A DNA stretch of 64,000 bases, from assembly GCF_029543085.1 (NCBI RefSeq), contig NZ_CP119967.1, positions 6,393,001 to 6,457,000 of the forward strand, read 5' to 3'. Below, in pieces: positions 37,866 through 49,200 of the stretch. Positions within the stretch are counted from its first letter, which is position 1. Each line of letters opens with the position of its first letter. A model generated the notes under the pieces. It was given only the letters and a program-made list of their open reading frames with translations. It was not told the DNA's origin and ran no database searches. The DNA is from Pseudomonas sp. A34-9. Lineage in GTDB: Bacteria > Pseudomonadota > Gammaproteobacteria > Pseudomonadales > Pseudomonadaceae. A program made the translations under genes and the position numbers.

Positions 37866-37871
37866 AGTATA
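37866..37871 (-). promoter_or_regulatory. Likely -10 element of purEK
   Basis: TATACT on the minus strand within GCGGTATACTGCGC. The -35 region is weak. A start site about 7 bases on would give a leader of about 110 bases containing the hairpin. Confidence 0.5.
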
Positions 37872-37959
37872 CCGCAAAGAAAGCAATAAACAGCCCCCGA
37901 AACGACCATCTGTCAAATGAGCGAAAGGCCCGGTTTTATTGACTTTAAGGTCAGCCAAA

Positions 37960-38041
37960 AAGATCAAAAGATCGCAGCCTTCGGCAGCTCCTACAGGGAT
38001 ATGCATTCCAATGTAGGAGCTGCCGAAGGCTGCGATCTTTT
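37960..38041. repeat. Inverted repeat, family B copy 4
   Basis: AGATCAAAAGATCGCAGCCT...TCCTACAG and TGTAGGAGCTGCCGAAGGCT, then GCGATCTTTT. It reaches the last base of the LysR stop codon. Confidence 0.9.
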
Positions 38042-38949
38042 CAGGAAGCTTGTGCAGCACCGCCCTCAAGCTTGCGCCACAACAGGCGCACGTTGGCCTT
38101 GCGCACCAGTGCGCAGCGATACAGACGAATCTCCAGCGGCACGTGCCATTGCGGGCCGCCGCAGACCACCAGTTCGCCGCGCGCCAGTTCCGCTCGCACG
38201 CTCAATTGCGGCACCCAGGCAATGCCGAGGCCTTCCAGCGCCATGCTCTTGAGGCTGTCAGCCATCGCGGTTTCGTAAATGGTGGTGAACCGCAGCTGCC
38301 GCTGACGCAGCAATCCATTCACCGAACGTCCGAGAAACGCCCCGGCGCTGTAGGCCAGCAATGGCACGCTCGCATCCCCTTCGAGATCGAACAACGGCTT
38401 GCCCTCGGCATCCGCCGCGCACACCGGCAACATCTCGGTCTGGCCCAAATGCAGCGACGGAAAAATTTCCGGGTCCATCTGCATCGCCGCGTCCGGGTCG
38501 TAGAACGCCAGCATCAGGTCGCAGCCACCCTCGCGCAACGCATGCACCGCATCGCCGACGTTGGTCGCGACCAGCCGCGTGGCAATGTTCAGCCCTTCAT
38601 TACGCAACTGCGCAATCCAGCGCGGGAAGAAACCCAGTGCCAGCGAGTGAGCCGCAGCCACTTGCATCACCTCACCCTGCCCGCCTTCCAGATGATGTAG
38701 ATGACGCAGCACTTCACCCAGCTGTTCAACCACGGTGCGCGCGGTCACCAGAAACAACTGCCCCGCCGCCGTCAGTTCGATCGGCGTGCGCGAACGGTTG
38801 ACCAGCGTCAGCCCCAGCGCAGCCTCCAGACTGCGGATCCGTCGGCTGAAGGCCGGCTGGGTAACGAAGCGTCGTTCGGCCGCCTGCGAGAAGCTGCGGG
38901 TGGCGGCCAGAGCACTGAAGTCCTCGAGCCATTTGCTTTCCAGATTCAT
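38041..38949 (-). CDS. LysR-family transcriptional regulator
   Basis: A 302-residue regulator. The start is ATG 38949 (MNLESKWLEDF) with GGGAGGACGTG upstream. The winged HTH is at about residues 5-65 (FVTQPAFSRRIRSLEAALG is the recognition region). The ligand domain follows. It is divergent from aspA with a 168-base shared gap, so it may control aspA or itself. The same pair exists in P. aeruginosa (PA5428/PA5429 by recall). The inducer is unknown. Confidence 0.92.
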   Translation of the reverse strand: MNLESKWLEDFSALAATRSFSQAAERRFVTQPAFSRRIRSLEAALGLTLVNRSRTPIELTAAGQLFLVTARTVVEQLGEVLRHLHHLEGGQGEVMQVAAAHSLALGFFPRWIAQLRNEGLNIATRLVATNVGDAVHALREGGCDLMLAFYDPDAAMQMDPEIFPSLHLGQTEMLPVCAADAEGKPLFDLEGDASVPLLAYSAGAFLGRSVNGLLRQRQLRFTTIYETAMADSLKSMALEGLGIAWVPQLSVRAELARGELVVCGGPQWHVPLEIRLYRCALVRKANVRLLWRKLEGGAAQAS

Positions 38950-39117
38950 CACGTCCTCCCGGACACGCACCAAAACAGGTCACACGTCTGCCGCGCAGGC
39001 GGCGTCACATGGGCATTATGCCGAATGTGCATAGGGCAGTGCTGAACAGCATTGGCCCAAAAATTCCCACAAGCCTAGCATTCGCAGCGTTCCGGCACAG
39101 ACCGGGTCCATATCGAG

Positions 39118-40554
<1,437 letters not shown>

Positions 40555-40617
40555 ACCGACACGTTACTGGTAGCACCGCTCACCAGGTCGAGGGACTAGA
40601 CACCTCTCACCTTTTGA

Positions 40618-40652
40618 GGGCTTGGGGATTTAGTCCCCAAGCCCTTTTTTTT
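40618..40652 (+). terminator. Intrinsic terminator of aspA
   Basis: GGGCTTGGGGA and TCCCCAAGCCC (11 bp) around TTTAG, followed by eight T residues. Confidence 0.96.
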
Positions 40653-40700
40653 AACTTCTTTGCGGGCAGGACGTTAAATGTTTTGTGTATCTGATACCGC

Positions 40701-40780
40701 CAAGATCGCAGCCTTCGGCAGCTCCTACATGATCGATGTCCCCCTGTAGGAGCTGCCGAAGGCTGCGATCTTTTGATCTT
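40701..40780. repeat. Inverted repeat, family B copy 5
   Basis: AAGATCGCAGCCTTCGGCAG...CTACA and TGTAGGAGCTGCCGAAGGCT, then GCGATCTTTTGATCTT. It lies after the aspA terminator. Confidence 0.9.
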
Positions 40781-41040
40781 GCAGCACCCTCGTTTCGTCG
40801 CTTGCACCACTACCGTGCAGACGGGCGCGCCACTGATCGGTATAGTGCCGCCCCTCTTCGCGTGAGCGGTCGTCGGTAACGAGGCCATAACCCATGCGAA
40901 ACCCGAACTAATAACAAACCCGCGAAATGGATCCGCGACGAAACCCTCGCCTCACCTGTTGTGCCGCGCGCAAACCGGTGTAACGCGATGTTTCCGACCT
41001 TCCAGCATTTGCTCACACAAAAAACAGCGAGGAAAAATCC

Positions 41041-42489
41041 ATGCTCGAAGTCATTAACGACTTCCTCTCAGGGAAAGTACTGATCGTGCTCATTGTCGGG
41101 CTCGGTAGCTACTTCACGATTCGCTCGCGTTTCGTTCAATTGCGTCACTTCTTCCACATGTTCGCGGTGTTCCGCGACAGCCTCAAGGGCAGCGCCGGGC
41201 AACTCAGCTCGTTCCAGGCCCTGATGCTCAGCCTTGCCGGCCGTGTCGGTGCAGGCAACATCGCCGGTGTCGGCATCGCCGTGACCCTCGGTGGTCCGGG
41301 TGCAGTGTTCTGGATGTGGGTGACCGCACTGGTCGGCATGTCCAGCAGCTTCTTCGAATGCACCCTGGCCCAGGTCTACAAGCGCGCCGATGGCGATGGC
41401 TTGTACCGAGGTGGCCCGGCCTACTACATCCAGCACGGCCTGAAGCTCAAAGGCATGGCGGTGGTGTTCTCCATCCTGCTGCTGGTCACCTACGGATTTG
41501 CCTTCATTGGCCTGCAGTCCTACACCGTGACCCACTCGCTGCAGAACGCGTTTGACTTCAACCCACAACACACCGGTATCGTCCTGGCGGTGCTGCTGGC
41601 CATCACCTTCATCGGCGGCATCAAGCGCATCGCCTCGGTGTCTGACCTGCTGGTACCGATCAAGACCCTGGCCTATATCGGCGTAACTCTGTACGTGATC
41701 GGCACCCAGATCGAGCACGTGCCCGCCATGCTGGAAACCATCTTCAAGAGCGCCTTCGGCCTCGACCCGGCGTTCGGCGGCCTGCTCGGCAGCGCCATCG
41801 TCATGGGCGTGAAGCGTGGCGTGTTTGCCAACGAAGCGGGTCTGGGCAGTGCGCCGAACGTCGCTGCCGTGGCCGCCGTGAAGCATCCGGGCGCGCAAGG
41901 CGTGGTCCAGGCTTTCAGCGTGTTCCTCGACACCTTCGTGATCTGCACCTGCACCGCGCTGCTGATCCTGCTGTCGGGCTTCTACACCCCGGGCTTCGAA
42001 GGTGACGGCATCGTCCTGACCCAGAACTCGCTGGCCGCTGTGGTCGGTGACTGGGGTCGCATGTTCGTCAGCGTCGCGCTGTCGCTGTTCGTCTTCACCT
42101 GCATCCTCTACAACTACTACCTGGGCGAGAACAGCTTGCAGTTCCTCACCCGCAACCGCGCCGCGCTGATGATTTTCCGCGGCCTGGTGCTGGCGCTGGT
42201 GGTCTGGGGTTCGATGCAGGACCTGTCGACCGTGTTCGCCTTCGCCGACATCACCATGACCTGCCTGGCCTTCGTCAACCTGGTGGCCCTGGCCATGCTG
42301 TTCAAGGTCGGCATGCGCGTGATGCGCGACTACGACGGGCAGCGCCGCGCCGGCGTCAAACAGCCCGTGTTCGACTCGAGCAAATTTGCCGATCTGGACC
42401 TGGACCTGAAAGCCTGGCCGGCCAACCCGGCGGATGTTGTCGGCAAGACCGAAGCCGAGCCGCAAGGCGTGCCTGCAGCGCAACGCTGA
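41041..42489 (+). CDS. Sodium:alanine symporter (AGCS family)
   Basis: A 482-residue carrier with about 11 membrane helices. AGCS marks are LSLAGRVGAGNIAGVGIAVT (about residues 62-81), GGPGAVFWMWVTALVGM and FANEAGLGSAPNVAA. Members co-transport alanine or glycine, sometimes other small amino acids, with sodium. GAGGAAAAATCC precedes the ATG. It lies between aspA and an asparaginase gene, both on the same strand. Confidence 0.95.
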   Translation: MLEVINDFLSGKVLIVLIVGLGSYFTIRSRFVQLRHFFHMFAVFRDSLKGSAGQLSSFQALMLSLAGRVGAGNIAGVGIAVTLGGPGAVFWMWVTALVGMSSSFFECTLAQVYKRADGDGLYRGGPAYYIQHGLKLKGMAVVFSILLLVTYGFAFIGLQSYTVTHSLQNAFDFNPQHTGIVLAVLLAITFIGGIKRIASVSDLLVPIKTLAYIGVTLYVIGTQIEHVPAMLETIFKSAFGLDPAFGGLLGSAIVMGVKRGVFANEAGLGSAPNVAAVAAVKHPGAQGVVQAFSVFLDTFVICTCTALLILLSGFYTPGFEGDGIVLTQNSLAAVVGDWGRMFVSVALSLFVFTCILYNYYLGENSLQFLTRNRAALMIFRGLVLALVVWGSMQDLSTVFAFADITMTCLAFVNLVALAMLFKVGMRVMRDYDGQRRAGVKQPVFDSSKFADLDLDLKAWPANPADVVGKTEAEPQGVPAAQR

Positions 42490-42497
42490 CAGGTGAA

Positions 42498-42524
42498 TGA
42501 CGGGCGCATCCCCTGCGCCCGTCA
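42498..42524 (+). terminator. Hairpin after the AGCS gene
   Basis: TGACGGGCGCA and TGCGCCCGTCA form an 11-bp stem around TCCCC. No long T tract follows. Confidence 0.6.
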
Positions 42525-42540
42525 GTTACAGTTCGGAAAA

Positions 42541-42632
42541 CTGTGGGAGCGAGCTTGCTCGCGAATGCAGTCATTCAGTTGATACATACACTGACTGACA
42601 CACCGCTTTCGCGAGCAAGCTCGCTCCCACAG
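42541..42632. repeat. REP doublet, family A copy 4
   Basis: CTGTGGGAGCGAGCTTGCTC and its reverse complement with a loop of about 35 bases. It ends 24 bases before the asparaginase start. Confidence 0.9.
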
Positions 42633-42656
42633 GACCTCATCTTTCGGAGAATCCCC

Positions 42657-43661
42657 ATGAATTCGTCGACCTACCCCGCCGCCCAGCACGTCATGGTGCT
42701 CTACACCGGTGGCACCATCGGCATGCAGGCAAGCGCCAATGGTCTGGCCCCGGCGTCCGGCTTCGAAGCGCGGATGCGCGACTACCTGCAGAGCCAGCCT
42801 GAACTTGTTGTACCGCAGTGGCGCTTCCGGGAAATGTCGCCGCTGATCGACAGCGCCAACATGACCCCGGCCTATTGGCAGCAGCTGCGTGAAGCGGTGG
42901 TTGATGCCGTGGACGTGCAAGGCTGCGACAGCGTGCTGATCCTGCACGGCACCGACACCCTGGCCTACAGCGCGGCGGCGATGAGCTTCCAGTTTCTGGG
43001 GCTGAATGCTCGCGTGTGCTTCACCGGTTCCATGCTGCCGGCGGGCGTCACCGACAGCGATGCCTGGGAAAACCTCAGCGGCGCACTGGTTGCTCTCGGC
43101 CAGGGCCTGGCGCCGGGCGTGCACTTGTACTTCCACGGCGAACTGCTGGCGCCGACCCGTTGCGCGAAAGTGCGCAGCTTCGGCCGTCATCCGTTCAAGC
43201 GTCTGGAGCGTCAGAGCGGCGGTGCCAAAGCCCCTTCGATTCCAGCGTCGTTGAACTACAACCAACCGAAACAACTGGCCAAAGTCGCCGTGCTGCCGTT
43301 GTTCCCGGGTATCAGCGCCGGGATTGTCGACGGCCTGCTCGACGGCGGCATTCAAGGTCTGGTGCTGGAGTGCTACGGCAGCGGCACCGGACCGAGCGAC
43401 AACCCTGAGTTTCTCGCCAGCCTCGGCCGCGCGCGGGACGACGGTGTGGTGGTGGTCGCGGTCACGCAGTGCCATGAAGGCGGTGTGGAGCTGGATGTGT
43501 ACGAGGCTGGCAGTCGTTTGCGCGGTGTTGGCGTGTTGTCAGGTGGCGGCATGACTCGCGAGGCGGCATTTGGCAAGTTGAATGGGCTGCTCGGTGCCGG
43601 CCTGGCGACAGACGAAGTCCGTCGACTGGTAGAGCTGGATTTGTGTGGTGAGCTGATCTGA
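42657..43661 (+). CDS. Type I L-asparaginase
   Basis: A 334-residue asparaginase with no signal peptide, hence probably cytoplasmic. The start is ATG 42657 with GGAGA upstream; the longer frame is REP sequence. The catalytic motif is LYTGGTIGMQ with Thr20; the second catalytic segment is LHGTDTLAYSA. It hydrolyses asparagine to aspartate and ammonia, the aspartate then being a substrate for aspA upstream. Confidence 0.93.
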   Translation: MNSSTYPAAQHVMVLYTGGTIGMQASANGLAPASGFEARMRDYLQSQPELVVPQWRFREMSPLIDSANMTPAYWQQLREAVVDAVDVQGCDSVLILHGTDTLAYSAAAMSFQFLGLNARVCFTGSMLPAGVTDSDAWENLSGALVALGQGLAPGVHLYFHGELLAPTRCAKVRSFGRHPFKRLERQSGGAKAPSIPASLNYNQPKQLAKVAVLPLFPGISAGIVDGLLDGGIQGLVLECYGSGTGPSDNPEFLASLGRARDDGVVVVAVTQCHEGGVELDVYEAGSRLRGVGVLSGGGMTREAAFGKLNGLLGAGLATDEVRRLVELDLCGELI

Positions 43662-43678
43662 GCATGGCTCCGGATTGG

Positions 43679-43857
43679 CCCTCACCCTAACCCTCTCCCA
43701 GAGGGAGAGGGGACTGACCTTAGTGTCTTGCGCTATACGCCGACCTGAAAGAAGGTGTCGATTGTGGATTCGGCAAAGTTTTTTCACGTCGGCGTATCTC
43801 TCCAATATCCCCCGATCGGCCCCCTCTCCCTTTGGGAGAGGGCTGGGGTGAGGGGCT
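43679..43857. repeat. Nested inverted-repeat element (family D)
   Basis: Outer arms CCCTCACCCTAACCCTCTCC and its near complement GGAGAGGGCTGGGGTGAGGG. Inner arms are ATACGCCGAC (43735-43744) and GTCGGCGTAT (43788-43797). The outer sequence is a widespread Pseudomonas intergenic repeat; the inner pair makes this copy compound. Confidence 0.8.
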
Positions 43858-43909
43858 GATGCGGCATGCAACTTGCTGCGCTCCAGTCATCCCCAGGCTG
43901 GAAGATCTT

Positions 43910-44902
43910 ATGCTGCACTCCCACCTCACCACCCTCAACGCCGTATCGCTGATCCTCAACACCTTCAAGGCGGAAGGCCTGTCGAGCGAAGCGTTGCTGG
44001 CCGGCAGCGGCATCAGTGCGGCAGATCTGAACCGTGCCGACACCCGGATCACCACCAATCAGGAGATGCAGGTCTGCGCCAACGCGGTCGCGCTCAAGCA
44101 CGATATCGGTCTGGAACTGGGCCGGCGCATGCACGTGTCCTGCTACGGCATCCTCGGTTACGCCTTGCTGACTTGTGCCACCTTCGGTGACGCTTTGCGC
44201 CTGGCGATCCGTTATCCGGCGTTGCTGGGAACACTTTTCGAACTGAGTCTGGAAGACGACGGCGAGCGCGTCTGGTTCGTCGCTGCCGATTATCGCGAGT
44301 GCCCGGCGATGGCGGTGTTCAACGCCGAGTTCTGCCTGGTGTCGCTGAAAGTCATTTGCGATGACTTGCTCGGGCATCCGCTGCCCTTGCGCGCGACGCG
44401 GTTCGAGCACGGCGCGCCGGACTATCGCGACAGCTACGCCGAACACTTCAACTCGCCCCTGCACTTCGCCGCCAAGGACAACGCCTTTGCCTTCGATCGG
44501 CATTGGCTCGACCAGCCACTGCCGTTGGCGGATGCCATCACCCACCAAGCCATGGCCGAGCGGTGCCGGAAGCAGAATCTTGAGTTCACCGGGCGTCAGG
44601 CGTGGCTGGGGCGGATTCGCCAGTTGCTCAGCGCGCAACTGAATGCTGCGCCGGGACTGGAAGGTCTGGCGCAGCAGATGAAGTGTTCGCCGCGCACCTT
44701 GCGCCGGCATTTGAAAGACATGGGCAGCAGCTATCAGGAACTGCTCGATGAGCTGCGTTTCGAGCGGGCCAAGCAGATGTTGTGTGAGGATCAATTGCCG
44801 ATCTACCGCATCGCCGAAACGCTGGGCTTTAGCGAGACCGCGAGCTTCCGCCATGCCTTTGTGCGCTGGAGCGGCGTGGCGCCGAGCCAGTTCAGGGCCT
44901 GA
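43910..44902 (+). CDS. AraC-family transcriptional regulator
   Basis: A 330-residue regulator. The start is ATG 43910 (MLHSHLTTLNAV) with GGAAGA upstream. Residues of about 15-200 resemble the PF12625 sensing domain of OruR/ArgR-like regulators. The C-terminal double HTH covers about 235-330, with GLAQQMKCSPRTLRRHLKDM and ETASFRHAFVRWSGVAPSQF. It precedes the amidohydrolase gene by about 205 bases and may control it; the ligand is unknown. Confidence 0.92.
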   Translation: MLHSHLTTLNAVSLILNTFKAEGLSSEALLAGSGISAADLNRADTRITTNQEMQVCANAVALKHDIGLELGRRMHVSCYGILGYALLTCATFGDALRLAIRYPALLGTLFELSLEDDGERVWFVAADYRECPAMAVFNAEFCLVSLKVICDDLLGHPLPLRATRFEHGAPDYRDSYAEHFNSPLHFAAKDNAFAFDRHWLDQPLPLADAITHQAMAERCRKQNLEFTGRQAWLGRIRQLLSAQLNAAPGLEGLAQQMKCSPRTLRRHLKDMGSSYQELLDELRFERAKQMLCEDQLPIYRIAETLGFSETASFRHAFVRWSGVAPSQFRA

Positions 44903-44980
44903 AGATCAAAAGATCGCAGCCTTCGGCAGCTCCTACAGGGATCGGTGCAGGAGCTGCCGAACGCTGCGATCTTTTGATTT
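44900..44980. repeat. Inverted repeat, family B copy 6
   Basis: GAAGATCAAAAGATCGCAGC and inverted GCTGCGATCTTTTGATTTT. It overlaps the stop codon of the AraC gene. Confidence 0.88.
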
Positions 44981-45107
44981 TAAAGGGGCGAATTGCGGTC
45001 ATGATTTTTGGCCATATCGATCCCCTTTTGGCCTTTCCTGCCGTTCTCCGATTCGATCCGCGCCGCAACACTGGGGGCAACCGAATCAGCCCTGCGGAGA
45101 ACAACAA

Positions 45108-46133
45108 ATGCTGACGATCTACTCGGACGATCACCACCTGCACCATGGCCGCTGCGAACTCATCGATGGCCAGCTCAAGCCTTGCTTCGAGATGCCGTCG
45201 CGCGCCGACCATGTGCTGCAGCGCGTAAAAAACCAGAACCTCGGCCCGGTCGAGGCACCCAGGGATTTCGGTCTGGAGCCGATCGCCCGCATCCACAGCC
45301 ACGACTATCTCGATTTTTTCAAAGGCGCATGGGATCGCTGGACTGAACACAACACCGACGGCGATCTGCTGCCCTACACCTGGCCGGCGCGCACCCTGCG
45401 GGCAATCAAACCGACCAGCCTGCATGGTCAGCTCGGTTATTACAGCTTCGACGGCGGCGCACCGATCACCGCCGGTACATGGCAAGCGGCCTACAGCGCG
45501 GCGCAGGTTGCCCTGACGGCTCAAGCGCAAATCCAGCGTGGCGCGCGCGGTGCCTTCGCCCTGTGCCGCCCACCGGGACACCACGCCGCCAGCGATTTGA
45601 TGGGCGGTTATTGCTACCTCAACAACGCCGCCATCGCCGCGCAGGCGTTCCTCGATCAGGGCCACAAGAAGGTCGCGATCCTCGACGTCGACTATCACCA
45701 CGGCAACGGCACGCAGTCGATTTTCTATGCGCGCAGCGACGTGCTGTTCACCTCGATCCACGGCCACCCGGAAGCGGAATTCCCGTTCTTTCTCGGTTAC
45801 GACGATGAGCGTGGCGAAGGTGCCGGTGAAGGTTTCAACTTCAACTATCCATTGCCCGCAGGCTCCGGCTGGGACGTGTGGAGTGCGGCGCTGGATCAGG
45901 CCTGCGATGAAATCGACCGTTACGGTGCCGACGTCATTGTCGTGTCGCTCGGCGTCGATACGTTCAAGGACGACCCGATTTCGCAGTTCAAACTCGACAG
46001 CCCGGACTATCTGGCGATGGGCAAGCGCATCGCCGCACTCGGCAAACCGACGCTGTTCGTCATGGAGGGCGGTTACGCGGTGGAGGAAATCGGCATCAAT
46101 GCGGTGAACGTGCTAGAGGGATTTGAACAATAA
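45108..46133 (+). CDS. Acetylpolyamine amidohydrolase (class II HDAC family)
   Basis: A 341-residue zinc hydrolase. The start is ATG 45108 with GGAGA upstream. The active site is readable: His158-His159 in CRPPGHHAAS, zinc ligands Asp195 and His197 in ILDVDYHHGNG, and Asp284 in LGVDTFKDDP. These numbers coincide with the ones I recall for acetylpolyamine amidohydrolase of Mycoplana ramosa. It removes acetyl groups from acetylputrescine, acetylcadaverine or related compounds in the cytoplasm. An AraC-type regulator lies upstream. Confidence 0.95.
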   Translation: MLTIYSDDHHLHHGRCELIDGQLKPCFEMPSRADHVLQRVKNQNLGPVEAPRDFGLEPIARIHSHDYLDFFKGAWDRWTEHNTDGDLLPYTWPARTLRAIKPTSLHGQLGYYSFDGGAPITAGTWQAAYSAAQVALTAQAQIQRGARGAFALCRPPGHHAASDLMGGYCYLNNAAIAAQAFLDQGHKKVAILDVDYHHGNGTQSIFYARSDVLFTSIHGHPEAEFPFFLGYDDERGEGAGEGFNFNYPLPAGSGWDVWSAALDQACDEIDRYGADVIVVSLGVDTFKDDPISQFKLDSPDYLAMGKRIAALGKPTLFVMEGGYAVEEIGINAVNVLEGFEQ

Positions 46134-46154
46134 CCAGGCACCCGTCGCACCTGT

Positions 46155-46188
46155 AAAAAAACCGACCCGCCCCACGCGGGTCTTTTTT
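46155..46188 (+). terminator. Intrinsic terminator of the amidohydrolase gene
   Basis: GACCCGC and GCGGGTC form a stem around CCCAC, with A6 before and T6 after. It separates this gene from the next large one. Confidence 0.95.
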
Positions 46189-46287
46189 CGCCTGCAATAT
46201 TTATGTACCGCACGCGCCCCGCAGCCCGCCTCTACCTTGCCCGCAACCGCCGCCCTTTCGGCGCGCCCATCAGAGCAGGAGTTGCCC

Positions 46288-49200
46288 ATGCCCGAAATCC
46301 CCTCGCCCAGCGCCGTCGATGTCGTGACGCAACTGGTGACCGGCCCTTCGATCCAAGAAGTTGCCTCGAAAACACTGCAACCGGCCCTCAAGACGCTGTA
46401 CCCGGAGATCGATCTCGACCCGCAGTCGGCCATGGTCGTGAGACCGACCTGGGTCGTCGAAGGTGATCAAGTCGTCCCCGGTCGCCACCTGATCGAATCG
46501 CTGACGGACACGCTGGTCCGCCTGGGCCTCTCCGGTACCACGGTGGCGTATCTCGACGGTGAACATTATCTGACTTTACAGCCCGACTTGCCCTCAGCCA
46601 TCCAGCTGCCAGTGAAAATCAGCGCGATCGGCAAACTGCTCAATGAGCTGGCACCGCTGCTGTTCGTCGCCTACAAGGAACACCATGTCAATTACTGGGA
46701 CGAATTCACCTACCCGGGACAACCGCGCTGGCAGCAGCTGTCACAGGCTTTGCAAAACTTGTGGAAGGCCGACGCGAACACTGACTGGGATGCCGACCAG
46801 CGCGCCATGGTCGAGGCGGTCTACACGCATCCGGACAAAAACCAGCGGCTGCCCACCGACAAATACCAGACACGCGCCTGCCTGATCGATCTGGACCGCG
46901 GCGAAGGTGATGACCAGACCCACGTGACCCTGCTCGATACCGCCGTACTGATCGGCACCAGCGGCAAGCGCACCTTGATCATGACCCACTCGGTGATTCA
47001 GGGGTTCGAGCACTTCGAGTCGCTGGAAAAACTCGGTGAAGCCCTGCCGAATCGTTATTGGAAAGGCGCCTCCGGTGCCGGACTGAAGTGGCGCCTGGTC
47101 GAACCCCAAGGCAATTTCTTCGACTATCAAGCCTGCACGCTGATCGCGCTGGAGGCCGAAGCGTTGGGTGCGATCAATTTTTTCCAGGGCTCGAACGCCA
47201 GCGAGCTTTACCCGCACACCGGGACTGTTGGCAATCCTCGTGAACCGACACCGCGCCTCAAACCCCATATCGACCGTCTGCGCCCGATGCTGCCCGACTG
47301 GCTCGACAACGCTGCCCCCGCCGATCAAACCCGATACAGCCGGCATTTGCTGGACCTGACTACGGTGCAGCATACGAACAAGGGGAAATCCTTCCAGAGC
47401 GAAGTCATCGGCCTGCAAGCTTTCACCCGTGATGCCTTGAAAAAACAGATGCTCAAGGATCATCCGCTGGCCGGCGAAGTGAAGATCGATGACATCGAAA
47501 TCAGCATCACCAGCCTGGTGGTGTGGGGCACGTTTGTCTTGCCGGGCAATACACAGACCCAGACGTTGTCGCTCATTGAACTCGCCCTGCAGAACCTCGC
47601 GGGGCTGCCGATTGGCAATAAAACCGTCCGTTACAAGGATGGCAGCGCGCTGCCTGTGTGGCTGACCGCAAGCTACGTGGAACAACTGGTGAGCAGCGTC
47701 GATATCGGCAAGACCTACCCGGCGCACCTGCAAAACCTGCTGGTCGACGACAGCGAGCAGGCAGCGGCGCTGCAAGCGCTATACACCAGCCAATTGCCCA
47801 TCGAGCTGCCGTTGCTGGCGTTGCAACACAAGATACAAGGCAAGGCCGGCATTACCGAGCAGGGTTACCGCTATGTCGTTGCCGCATTGGCCAACACCGA
47901 CGCTGAACGCCATGTTGATCGCGAAGAAATTGTCATTCGTCCGCTGGCGTTCATGGCCCATCGCAGCCGTTCACAGGCGGACACCGTCAACAACATGTTC
48001 GTTATCGGCCCGCGTGAAGTGGCTAAAGGACCGTGCGTGCTTTACCGGCCACTGTTCGAAATGGCGCTGATGCAGTTCCCCTCCCACACCAATCTGCTGT
48101 ACGAAATCCAGCATTCACAACATCTGCGCGAGTCGGTGCTGGCCTGGTTGCCGGACGATGTGCGCTTCAACTACAGCCAGTTCGTCTTCACCGCCCGACT
48201 GCCTTCGGTCTGGACGATCCCGCAATCGCTGGTGAACCCTTTCACCGCCCTCGACATGTCCGGCCCCGTCGCCCTGGCGACTGCGATGATTGAATACGAT
48301 GTACTGGGGACGCTGCATGACAGCAACGTGCAGGCGGTCATTACCCAGGCTGATCGCCAGTCGGTCTCCGACGCAGAAGCACGTTGGGCGACGCTCAAAC
48401 ACGGCGGCTGGGTGATGTTCAATGCGGCATTGCCATTCCTGGGACGCAGCGTCGGTACAGCGGCGTGGATCTGGCAGATCATGGACGATCTGCAAGAGAT
48501 CAGCGACGTCGCCAATGAGCAATCCGGCAAGATCGCCTGGACCGCACTGGCCGACATTCTTCTGGCGTTGGGCATGGTCCTCGCCCATCGCGCAGCGGTT
48601 GGCGACCAGCCAATCAGCGAGTCGATCCCGCAGGAAGAACCCGCACCGACGGTCAAACCCGACATCGTCGCCAGCAAACCGGTGCAGTTGCCGGACGTCA
48701 CCAGCACTGCACTGCCCATTACCCATGAGACAGTGGTCAACCCCTTCACTGCACTGAAGCGCTCGCCCGTCGCACTGGCCGCGCTGCTCGACAGTTTTCA
48801 GATCGCCAAACCCAAAGGCATCGGCGATGTCGCCAGCGAGGGCACGCACAGACACCTCTATCCCCGTCAGAAACAATGGTTCGCCCCCGTGGGCAGGCGC
48901 TGGTTCGAAGTCACCATCAATGAACACGCCGAAGTGCAGATCATCGACTCACGCCAGCAACCGTCACGTAACGGACCGGTGCTGACCCGCACCGCCAACG
49001 GTCAATGGGTGATCGACCTTCGATTGCGCCTGCGGGGCGGTGGACTCGACATCGCTCATCAGGAGGTTCAGGACGCCAATAAAATGGACGCCGTACAACT
49101 GACCGCAGAAATCAGCGCTTTCGACGCCACGATGCAAGACAAGACGGTGCAACGTGACGCCGATCACGACGCGTTAACAGGCGCGCTGCCGGAAGCCCGG

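Larger units (their letters stand above)
40555..41040. other. Gap between aspA and the AGCS symporter gene
   Basis: 486 bases. It holds the aspA terminator, one family B repeat, and a TATAGT (40841-40846) in GGTATAGTGCC that looks like an extended -10 element. That would leave a leader of about 190 bases on the symporter mRNA, with small GC-rich stems such as CGCG...CGCG near 40930. I do not recognise a known riboswitch in it. Confidence 0.5.

Noticed and set aside
37751..37909. Longer N-terminus or leader peptide for PurE
   Set aside because: Crosses a strong hairpin and lacks conservation with PurE, which starts at [10 protein letters not shown].
40841..41040. Glycine riboswitch before the AGCS gene
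   Set aside because: The conserved glycine aptamer core sequences are not visible in the leader.
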